Of a stretch of 56,686 nucleotides of DNA, positions 24,501-36,500 are shown piece after piece. Both the position numbers and the translations under genes were made by a program. The notes beneath the pieces are model-generated. The model saw only the letters and a program-made list of their open reading frames with translations, ran no database searches and was not told the origin of the DNA. Source of the DNA: Phoronis australis (lineage: Eukaryota; Phoronida; Phoronidae); NCBI GenBank assembly GCA_002633005.1, contig NMRA01000324.1, positions 11,661 through 68,346 on the forward strand, given 5' to 3'. Numbering within the stretch: the stretch's first letter is position 1; every line of letters starts with the position of its first letter.

Positions 24501-27500
24501 ATACTATTTTGTTTTTCAATTTGATTTAAACCAAAGCTTTCAAGTTCTTGCCACAGGTTTCTTCATCTTTTCAAATGCCATCATGCAAACATTTTGGTGA
24601 ACCCTCCATTTTCTACACCAATTTCAAGGAATGGAACTGTCAATCAAACCATTTATGAGAAATAAGAGTTCTCTCTCAAGCTTCGAAACCAACTTTAGAC
24701 AATTTTTATTTCATAAACTTGCAAACAAAGAATTTAAAGTCTTCTTATATAATATTTCTAACCTCTTCACGCTATGTTATTGTGTTCCAATTCTGAATAT
24801 GTCCTGGTCTCATTTTTTGTTTATGTGATTAAAATTTTTATTTACTTATTTATGTATCTATGGTTTGACAAATTATTCTGTTATTAGACTTACTACAGAG
24901 GACAAACTACTTCTTTGTGTCATCCCAAACATTGAATTACTATTTTTTAGTTAACTTTTCTCTTATTTTTGTCTCTATTGTTCTCTGTGCAGTGTTATAT
25001 AATTATATTTATTGTGTTGTGTTTAGTTGTATTATATTGCTCTTGTGGTCAGTTGGTGTTAAATCAATCAATTGGTTTTTGCTTCTAGAACTTGAGTCAA
25101 CAACATGGTTTTGACATTTAGACTAAAGATGATTCTGGTGTCAATTTGAGTTTTCCTTCAATGTATTTGTTTGTAAACCATTTGACTGTTAATGTCAATA
25201 TGTGATGTTTTGTTTATAATAATCCTTGGCCTGCTTCTGTTTAGACTTGGTTGTCCCAACTTTACCTATCCAGAGTACAAGCCAACACCACAAGGTGGAG
25301 CTAGTAGGTCACTGTTTTTCCCTGATGAGGCTATTCACAAAGGTCACCCTAGGTTCAAGTGAGTCTTCCCACATTTAATTAATGTGTGGTTCACAATACT
25401 TTCGGTAGTTTCTGGAAACGTGTCATCTTGAAACATTGTCTTCCTTAATCAAATTTTCTCATAAATGCTATCTTTTTTCAAATTGTTTAAACAGGTTGTA
25501 AACCAAGTGGCTACATTACGTTTTTCTTGCTCGAGGAAATTTTACTGATACAGAAATATTGAGTTTTGTTGCACTTAACTTAGTCACTGTAAGTCTTCAG
25601 TAATACGTTTTTAAATGCATGCGCATTACATTAGTTTGTTAATTTTTTGTAACAATTAATGTGGTTGACATTTTCATGTTATGAATTTTGCCTGTGATTT
25701 CGCATGCTTGTCACATGCACAATATGATACTTGTTTTGTTTTGTCTTTGTGTTTAATAGGACTTTAACTAGAAACATTAGGCATCGCAAGGGTTCTAAAG
25801 TGGCCATTAATTACCCAAGTAAGTTTGTTGCGAATCCTTTAATGTCATTCTTGAATGTTTAGTTTTGGTGTTCTCATTTATGTGGAGATTTAGAGTGAGT
25901 CGGTCCTTCACCTTTGTTAGAAAGTGAATGAATACATTTAGAGTGAGTCAGTCCTTCATTTCTTTGCTGGAAAGTGTACGAATACATTTGTAGTGAGTCG
26001 GTCCTTCACTTCTTTGCTGGAAAGTGTATGAATACATTTGTAGTGAGTTGGCCCTTTACCTCTGTGTTGAAAGATGAATGAATATATAATATATGGTGCG
26101 GTAGCCCTTCACCTCTGGTGGAAGGTGATTGAATTCATTTATAATGAATGGGTTCTTCATTTCTTCCTTATATAATTTTGAAACAATTAAATAAACTCCG
26201 AACATCCTTCAGCAAAATTGTAAACATACCATATGCTGTGTTCCTATAAAGATCTCGTGTGTCTGCCTGTGTCTTCTCAAAACACATTTCTGTCTTGGAA
26301 ATACTACGTAAGCACTCCTAAAAAAATTTTGTAAAAAATATCAAAGTATGTGTTGAATCTCGATGCAGATTAGAAAAATGGATTTAATTTGATTTTCAAA
26401 CTTTAAGCTGCATTTCGCTGCGTTTTGTTGGCTAACAATTAAATTAATGATAGACGTGGGTGGTATGAATTAGTAGTATCATGCATGTGTAAGCTTGTTA
26501 AATATTTGTTGAACTTATTCAAAATGGGTAGTAATAGATCACCAAAGCAATCAGGAAAATTTGTGTACTTGTCTAAGGGTGAAAAAATTATTTACTGGTT
26601 TTGGGTATGTATGGCTATGCCAGCCAGTCTGTGATGAACTGATGTTTTTATGCATGAGTTAAAGCAAACATTGAAAGATTTAAGTTTTCAAGAATGGTTG
26701 CAGGCTATCAGAAGCATGGAGAAGTGTAATTTCTATTGTTTAATGAAATCAGAGCTGCTTTGTGAGAAACGCTTGTCCGGAAATTTGCCACTTGGTCAAG
26801 TTCTTGTCATAGGGAACATAAGGTGTTCAACCCATCAACTTAATGTTGAACTAGGCTGATGAAGTGGTATAAAACCCCATGATCAAAGATTGTGTTCTAT
26901 TTTTAACCATGGAGTCTCAGATTAGAAACCGAGAGTCATTTTTGTTTTGATGTCAAGTTTTAACGAATCTGAGATGTAGTTACTTGAAACAGAAATCTAT
27001 TATAAGCAATGGTTTACAGATGTTCATTAATATGGAACACCGAAAGAAAAACCTAGCAAACTTTATTATCAAAGCATAAGATATGAAGTGATTAATTTAT
27101 GTCTGTGTATACACCTGTCATGTAAAATACCGTCACCATACAATGTCTTGTGGGCCATTGTCTTGTAGGCCAATGTCATGTAGGCCAATGTCTTGTGGGC
27201 CAATGTCTTGTAGACTAATGTCTTGTGGGCTAATGTTATGTGGGCCAATGTCATGTGGACCAATTTCATGTAGGCCAATGTGATGTGGGCCAATTTCATG
27301 TAGGCCAATGTGATGTGTTCCAATGTCTTGTGGGCCATTGTCTTGTGGGCCAATGTCATGTGGGCCAATGTCATGTGGGCCAATTTCATGTAGGCCAATG
27401 TGATGTGTTTCAATGTCTTGTGGGCCATTGTCTTGTGGGCCAATGTCATGTGGGCCAATGTCATGTGGGCCAATGTCATATGGGCCAATGTCTTGTAGGC

Positions 27501-30500
27501 TAATGTCTTGTGGCCAATTATTATTGGCCAACCCCTGAGGCAATTTCTTGAGTCGGTAATGGTTTTGATGTTGTTATTGGCAACGGAAATAAAATCTTAT
27601 CATGGTACGCAATCTTATGTGAGACAGATTGTGTAAAAGGCCTCATTTAACATTCGTTTTTAGCCAGGTTAACAGGGGGGAATGCAACTTTAATGAAGGA
27701 CATCAGGTTTGAATACCTATATCTTCAAAATCAATTTTTAGTTGTCACAAATAATTGCCCCAGGCCTATGTTTGAACTTTAAAGTCACTAGTACACTGAC
27801 AGCGAGGAAAAGAGGGTGTGAACATAATGCACTGACTGTGAGCTTCTTATGAAATAGATACATGATAAAAATGCAAACATTTGTTTAGGCTTACTGGTTA
27901 CATGCTATAAAACACTTACTGCTGAGGTTCGGTATATGCCAAAAGTAATGGTCACAACAACCTATTCCTTTAGTAGGGAATGACTAGTGTTTGCTTCAAA
28001 TTTCTAACTTTCTTTGATTGCTTTTGGTATGTACTATGAATAGAACAAGCCCCAATGGGGTAGGCTTTGGCTTGTACTATGAATATTACNGCACTTATGA
28101 TCATGCACTTTCGACCATGTACTTGTGATCATGCACTTTTGATCGTGCACTTTTACCATGCACTTTTGATCATGCACTTTTGATCATGCATTTTTGATCA
28201 TACACTTTTGACCATGTACATTTAATCATGCACTTTTGACCATGCTCTTTTAATCATGCACTTTTGACCATGCTCTTTTGATCATTCTCTTTTGATCATA
28301 CACTTTTGACCATGCTATAAACCGGGTCACTTTGTTTTAATATTTAAAGACATTTCCTTAAGTGTTGCAGGCTACCTCTTGCATATTAAATTGTTTTTGT
28401 ATGTGTTTGTCCATACCTGGTACTTTTCATTGGTATTTATAATGGATAAGTCATATTTCACTCTCAAAATAGTTTAGAAGTATCCTGAACTTTACTTAAA
28501 TGTTGCACGCATTGGCGCTTCTGCTTTAACATGCGCTTGTGAAGTTACAGTATATGTTTCACTCTCTCCCAACTGCTCTTTACCAGTTTTCAAAGACAAA
28601 AACACGCCATCACCATTTGTTGAAGACTTCTCCGAACTCGGTGATGACGGTGAAGGAGACACCGCCCGGCTGCCTGACCACATCTATTTGGACTGCATGG
28701 GCTTCGGCATGGGTTGCTCCTGTCTGCAAATGACATTCCAGGCTGTGAACATTGATGAGGCAAGACACTTGTATGACCAGCTAACGCCCCTGACACCCAT
28801 ACTGGTAAGTTGTACAGGGCAGTTCCCTGACAATGTTCTGTAGATGGGAGAGTGTTGCAAAAAAGCAAGGTCACATAAGGCCTTGCAAAATCACGCGAGT
28901 GGAAGGCGAATATACTTGAGACTATACTAGAGTAACCCAGAAAATGTCGTCCACTGAAGTGATTGGTTGGTGAGGGTGATGTTTGATTATGTGGCAGAAC
29001 TCACTGTCTCTGTTGCATGACTGAAGATTACCTACAGCAGGAGCTGGCTAATGTCTTTGGTCTGTGAAACGCAGTTGTGGTACAATATGACTGGTCTCTG
29101 ATTTTGACAGCAAAATTAAGTACTAAGAAAGTTTGTTTCGTTATTTTTATGTTTTGCAACAACTATGAAATTTTTAACTTGTAACAACATATCAATAAAT
29201 TATGATAAAAAGCAATTTTCATAAAAATTTGTATTACCATGGAGAACACCAGCAGAATCTTTGTCAGGTGGCATTTACGAAAAACTTTTTATCAGCTCAT
29301 TTGAAAGAATGTGTAAATTTAACTTGGTTTGTATCATTAATGGTTTTCATTTTCAGCTGTATAAATGAAATGTGTTGTTGTTCTTAATGTGTACAGGCTC
29401 CAATACCAGATTACTGGCCTGGGTTTAAGCTTGGCTCGTGTATGTCTCATTAATTTCTCTGCACTAAAGATCAGAGTTTATGCAATGCCATCAATCATTT
29501 TGATATTCAGTTGATTTGACGTTCTGCCATAGAAAGCAAGCTTGAAGGAACACATATTCCTATGTTTTGTATAACTAACCTCAAGAACATCACTTGGCAT
29601 CTGGCTCCATCTATTGAAGGCTTACTATTTACATGTTTTATTAGGTCAAGTTGAACTTGCAATCATCAAACTCAAATAATTAAAGTAAATGTTAATGGAT
29701 TTAATTCACATTGTAACGATGACGGTTTAAACATAAGTTCTCCCTTGTAACTGTAGATGGCGCTGAGTGCTGCCTCCCCTATCTACCGAGGGTACTTGTC
29801 CGATAAGGACTGTAGGTGGGGGGTGATCTCTGCATCCGTAGACGACAGGACGAGGGAAGAAAGAGGGTTGGAGGTAATGTAGTGTGTAGTTGCAGTTACA
29901 GGTCATGTGATCTACGTTTTTGTAGTGGTTGAATGTAGGGTGATTGAGATACTGCGGCTTGAAAAAAATTCCCAAAACGACTTGTCCTTTCATTTTTTTA
30001 CACTAATTGTGAAAATATTTAATCAGGTTCCTGGAAAAATCTGATCTGTAATTATTGTTAGCGAATGCAAGAACACCCACCTTTGAGGGTGTATGTCCCC
30101 ATATGAAAGACTATGATTCATGGTGATGTATAACATAAAATTTGGTTTAGTTTTGATTTTATCTACCTTCAATAATTTTCTACGAGACTTGGCATCAAAA
30201 TGTACACTAATCCAACCATTGGTTTTGTAGCCTCTGAAGAAGAACAAGTTTGTGATCAGTAAGTCTCGCTATGACTCCATTGATAGTTATCTGTCTCCGG
30301 CTGGCTGTGTGTATAACGACATAGACCTGACTTATGACAAAGACATCTTTGAAACACTAATTAACGCAGGTGAGTTAGTTGAGCTGCAGTTGATGTCATA
30401 AATTACTTGATGTAGTAATTATGGAATGTCTGTACTGTGGTCTCTTGTTTGGCTTTACGCCAATTCTGCATTGTTCTGTTGTCATGGATATTCTTATGAT

Positions 30501-33500
30501 CATTATAACCGTGTACCTAATGATTATGGAACTATTTGTTTTATTTTTACTAATGTCCATATTTTCCATTAGTACGATTAATTTCCATGCCGAAGTGTGT
30601 TGTTTAACATATTTTAAGTATTATAAAATCACAACTTTGCAGTCTTAACAAGCATTGGTGTTGAGATCAAGAGGCCTGTGTCATGACCAGAACTCCACAG
30701 TGACGCTTGTTGACTTGTCCCAGTTTCCAAAATCTGGTTTATAACCCACTGGTAGAATTTATGATTAAAATTGACTAGCTGTTAGCAGCTAGTGGGAAAC
30801 GCCGAGGGGAAATAGCTACACCTAAGAGTGAACCGATCAAGTGTTCATCGCAAAAGACAGGTCTTTTTGAAGAGACCATGTTCAAAGCTTCAAGCAGAAT
30901 TTCTGTCACCTGTCAGATTTTAGTAGGCAATTAAGGTGTGCGGCTGTGGTATTCTTCCCCTAGGCAGTACAAATTTTTTCCAGAACATTTGACTCTGCCG
31001 TAACACAAAGTGCGGTAATCAGATATTCTTCAGTTTAAAGAGAAAACTAAGAATGCATTTAAAATATTGTATAGTACACAAAGTATATAGATGTCAGTGG
31101 CGGATTTAGAGGGGGGCCAATGGGGCCATGGCCCCCATAAAATTCTCCCAGCTTCCATTTGGCAGTTCGGTGGTGCGAATGTCTCAGTGAAGGGCAAAAT
31201 TCTGGCTAATACTCTATTTGCTGTGCCCCCCAACTCAAATTCCTGGATCCGCCCCTGGATGTATTTACAAAAGTTGCATCATAAATGTACATACCGGGTG
31301 CTCATCTCGTCACCTTGTCGTGAAACTTAGAGCTAACAAACTGCAGGGGTGCATGCAAAATCTGGGAATGAATCGACATTCACAGTGCCCGTTACAGCCG
31401 TTTATAGAAGTGAACAAAATCTAATAAACGTTATTTTTCGTAATTCTCCGCCTTTTGTAACAAAGGAAAATCCTATCTGCTGTCATTTTGAAAACAGTGC
31501 AATCTCGTGACACGCACACATACGCACCATTTCCCAAAACTTTGCGATATCTCTAGAGAGTATTTTCTGAAATTGTTTTTTTTTTGGTATTAAAATAGTA
31601 AAAACTTGTATGAATGAAACCACTTCCGATTGTTATGACATGTACTCAACCTCCACAGTTGATTGAAGAACATGGAAATTGGCCCGATAAGTGATGCAAT
31701 GACGCCCAAAGAGCGCATCGCAATTTTAGCAGCAGAATAACTGAAGAATGCCAATTTTCCAACACCCAGTGAAATTTAAATGAATAAGCGCCTCATGAGG
31801 GTTTAGAAGTAACCTTTCCTGCTGAGTTGCCTTTAAATGATGAGTCATGTTGACATTGTGGTGTACTAAGCTAGTATGATTTATATCCAACTAATAAAAA
31901 CTCGTGGTGTGGAAATAAATAAATAGTACTGGATATGTCTATTTTGAGGTGGATCCAGTTCAGTAGCTGTCTTACGGCTTGAAAAATCTAGTCCAAGATC
32001 CCATTTAAACTACACGGTAATATCTTGCGTGATCTTGTGAAGTCGTTCTTTTCTTGCGAGGTCCTAGCAGCGAGGCTGCGGTGTTGATAGCCGGTTGTAT
32101 GGCCTGGCAAGACGACTGTGTAATCAGCAGTTGGTTGGAGTGGTTAGTCGAAGGACATTGTCTGACTTGATGATGTGGAAAGCCGAGTATCTATGGGTCT
32201 GCCTCGAGTGTGACGACGCTGGTTTTGCACCCAAGTAGTACTACTACCCAAGTAGTAGCGAAGTCTTAGGGAGGTCCTAGCTAGGTCCTAGCGTTTTTGA
32301 ACTCCACCATGTTGATCAACTGTCTTTCACTATCCAAGTCAAATGTATATTGTTTATCATTTAGGGATTGACAAGTTGCTAGCCCAGCACATAGCCCATC
32401 TATTTATCAGGGACCCAGTGTCATTGTTCAGTGAGAAAATCAATCAAAATGACCAGGAGGACTTGGACCACTTTGAGGTACGTACTCCCTGCCTTGTATG
32501 CACATTAGGCGCTGCATCTCAGCTATGCTTTTTACCAGTTGTGATTTCAGTTGGCAATTACCACAGCTCTGGGACTTTAATAACCATCTTCTTTTGTTTG
32601 GGGATTAGGGAAGAAACAGAGATGGCTGTCAGCAATAGCTTCTACCTGTTTGTGGCAACATTTTTCCTGACCGTTTTAGTGAATCTGCAGCTTTCTAGCT
32701 GTTACTTTTTCTCCTGAAAAATTGATTTCTTCTGTAAATTATAGGATAATCATGAGAAAGAAAACTTGTCCTGAAAGCACGTGGTGTATTATATCTATAT
32801 TGTATTGCTTTCTTATTACATGTTGTATTGCTTTCTTATTGTATGTTTTATTGCTTTCTTGTTATATGAGTGATTACATTATTTTGTGTGCAGAAGTGTA
32901 CTGCGTAAATTTTATTTCTAGAACATTCAGTCGACCAACTGGCAAACGATGAGGTTTAAGATACCCCCGCCTGGTAGTGATATAGGATGGAGGGTGGAGT
33001 TCAGGCCAACAGAGGTAAAATGACTGGATTTAGCATGAGATTGTAGTTCTTGGTTGTCGGGTGATGCATTTAACATTTCTAATAACAGTGATTATTCAAA
33101 AAGTTGATTTCAAGTGAAATAGCAAGAACAGAACACACTGTTGCCCATTTGTTGAATGTCAGTTTAATGGTGACCAGTTCATAGACACTTTTAGACCAAC
33201 TTCATTCTTTATACTGTGATGAACCTTATGTTTACTTTGCAGTTGCGTGATGATGTTATTCACTGGTTAGAGCAACAGTTGTGAAGTAATAATCCAGAAG
33301 TGTGTATTTGTTCTGATAATAAATATCAAATGTTATAGTGGTTGAATAGTTAACATCAAGAATATCATCAAACAATAACACAATCGTCATATGATTGACA
33401 GCTATGCCTGCAAATAATACTGGTGATACTGAAGTTAAGCTCTCACATCTCATTGAATTGTTGACGTTACGCAAACTAAGATCAACTTGTTTACTGCCAA

Positions 33501-36500
33501 ATTATACCTTTTTAACTTCTGATTCATGGCAGAAGTTATCTGTTTTCACCGACCAGTGCTCCTCGATACATCGGCACATCGATTTGATGTGAAAGGCTTC
33601 TCTGTTATCGAATGGCCAGGCTCAGACAAAGGCATTGATAATATAGGTCAAGACAATATGGTGACCAGAATTCAGTGGCCCAGTTGACTGTCAGCTCTAA
33701 CAAATGACTGGCCAATAATAGGTGTGCCCAGGTTTATCGTCAGGCAATTCACGGTGCACAGTTTAGTAGGGGAACAGCAGTGTCTTTGTCAAGAAAATTT
33801 ATTTTTTACTAAAATTTAAATTCCTCTTGCCAGGTAGTCACCAGAAATGAAAGATTTGAACGTCATAGTCCTTGACCTTTTATCTGATGAAAGTATGCCG
33901 GCTAATGTTTACATATGGGTCACGTTTTACTCACTTAATTATTACAGTTCACTAATAATATAATATAGGCTAATAATGGTATTGTGGGTATTTTTAGCTA
34001 TAGGTTACTGTCATCTCATGATGAATGGTCTCGTGTGTTTTGAGCCCTGTTGTCAATAGCATTCCTCTCAAGCCCATGAATGCAGGTGTATTGTTTGAAT
34101 GGTCTCATGTATAGTGAGCCGTGTTGTCAGTATCATTACTCTGAACTCCGTGAATGCAGGTGTATTGTTTATCATTTTTTCCTAGATACAATTTTTTCCG
34201 AACTCACCTTAAAACTTCTTTGATCCTGTGTTTGTAGTGTTCATTTTACCAATGGCAGATCCTTGTTAATTACGTAAGAATCTAGCAAACACTCTTCAAT
34301 TTTGAACACTTGATGACTGGCCCTGTTGACGGTACTGATTTCTCGATGAAAATAAAAGTTGAAAAAAACTTATTGCCTTCATCATTTGCATGATTCGTAC
34401 TAAATAGCTCATAAGCTAAAAGTTAAGCGAAATTTTGAGCATTTTATCAAATGAGCCATTGAAAAGTAGAAAATTGCTATTTTTGGAACATTATTTTTGT
34501 GGGAAATTGAAGAGACATTACAGTAGCCCAGTGTTCATGTACTAAAGTTGGACAAGGAATCTGTCAACAATACGCTCGTTTGATCTGTAATTTCAGGTTC
34601 AACTCACTGATTTTGAAAATGCAGCCTTTGTGGTGTTCATTGTGATGATGACTCGTGTCATCTTGACCTTTGAACTCAACCTTCTTCTACCAATATCTAA
34701 AGTGGATGTCAATGTTAAGAATGCACAGAAGAGGGACGCGATAAATCAGGAGAAGTTCTACTTTAGGAAAGATCTTTTTTCCAGTAGGTGAACTATCTTT
34801 TTGAAAATAAAATAATAGAACGCAACAATGTCTGTGCTTTTGATTGATAAATTATCTTCTCCATATTTCATGGCAGGCATTATGCTATCTTGATGTAAAA
34901 GATGGTTAAAATCAAAAACTAAACAGCACAAATTTACTTCTAAATCCCTAAATCGTATGGTGATAATTAGGCCTTTCATAACTTCTTACAGCAGCGCCAC
35001 CTTTTGAAAATCACTGTTTTGGTTAATGTTTTGGGGTGGACACCCTCAAGTGGTACTTTAATTGGGTGGGATAGCACTTCTAATCAAATATGACAATACT
35101 GAACGGACACTATTGATTGATTCCAGAAGATTCACTGCCACTAACTTGACTTAGTTTGGTTTGAAGCTTGTGATGCTATCTTGACCTATTTAGAGGTGCA
35201 TGTGACGTCAAACTGTAAAATCATTTGATATTTGATTTTTGTCTCAGTTAGAAGTTAACGTTCTTCAGTCTACCAAGTGGAGAGTTGTTTTTTCAAAATT
35301 CAATTTTTTAAAATTAAATAAAGCTTTCCTTGACCTGGTAATGTCATTTCTTCATGGTCTTCAAAAATAAATGTCATAATATTTGACTTCAGCTTGGCTT
35401 GTGACTTTATCGTTATTCTGACCAATTGGTGGTGTTTTGACCAGACGGCGCGGCATTGACGTCAGAACACCATCCCATGCATGTGACAAATCGAATCTTA
35501 AACCGCTTCTTTTATTTAAAGAGGGACTCTCAATGCGCTCATGGAGAGCTTCCTTTACACCCCTTCTGAACCAGTCTTTTTCAAGGTCTAGGATAGGGGT
35601 GTAAAGGAAGGTCTCCATGAGCGCATTGAGTCCCTCTTTAATTAAAAGAGGCAGTTTAAGATTCGATTTGTCACATGTATGGGATGGTGTTCTGATGTCA
35701 ATGCTACGCCGTCTGGTCAAAACACCACCAATTGGCCAGAATAACAATAACGTCACAAGGCCAAGCTAAAGTTCGTGAGATGCGGACGCAACGTCACTAA
35801 TTTTTGTAAGTTTTTTTATTCCAGTATTAGACTCAGACTTGATCAAAACCTGATGACATTTAGTTAATAATGGCCTTTAAGTTTTTCCGTAGTCTATTCA
35901 CAAAAGTGGTTTTGCTGTGAGCCTAAAACGAATTTTGTAATTGACCCATGTTTCATGTATTTGCAGAACTTCCTGACAAAGTTCAGTCGTGTTTGAATTC
36001 AATGAAAGAGAATGATTCAGAATCACTTGCTAGCTGTGACAAGTCCCTGTGTAATGGACACCTGGAGAGTGAATATGACCTCATGACTGTTGATGAGATT
36101 ATCAATGGAAACGTAAGGTTACGTCATCAGTCAAACACATCTTATTTAGACACAATGCCTTTCCTCATGTTTCTACTGACAAAAAAGACACTAGCGAAAA
36201 CGGGTTACGTAAAAGTTAACGAGAAATTTCATCTTTGAAACATTGAAAGGATATCGGGATGAATTGTGACGTTGGTCACGAGGAAACAAGTTGTATGACT
36301 TGTACACTTATAATTATTAGGTTACAGTGAATCAAAGACAAATTTCTTTGTAGTTTTTAAACTGACTTCCGAAGTTTGCTATTTAAAAGTTTGTCACCCC
36401 CTAGTAATGACTTCGGTATAATATCCCTGCTATCGCTCCATTAAGATGAACTTGGTGTAGTTAGCAGGAGACACTTGTATGCAGTGTTCCCTGGTCTTCC

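Noticed and set aside
27069-27543. Repetitive 136-139 aa minus-strand and 87 aa plus-strand reading frames
   Set aside because: They are the translation of a 15-bp intronic minisatellite; several frames are open for the same reason and none has homology or a plausible start context.
34788-34793. Donor GTGAAC at 34788 for GCLC exon 12
   Set aside because: It leaves phase 2, which puts a stop in exon 13; GTAGGT at 34784 gives the phase that continues the GCLC frame.
35361-35756. 131-aa minus-strand frame as an intact gene
   Set aside because: It reads through a palindrome, so half is sense and half antisense of the same element; only a retroelement fragment is supported.
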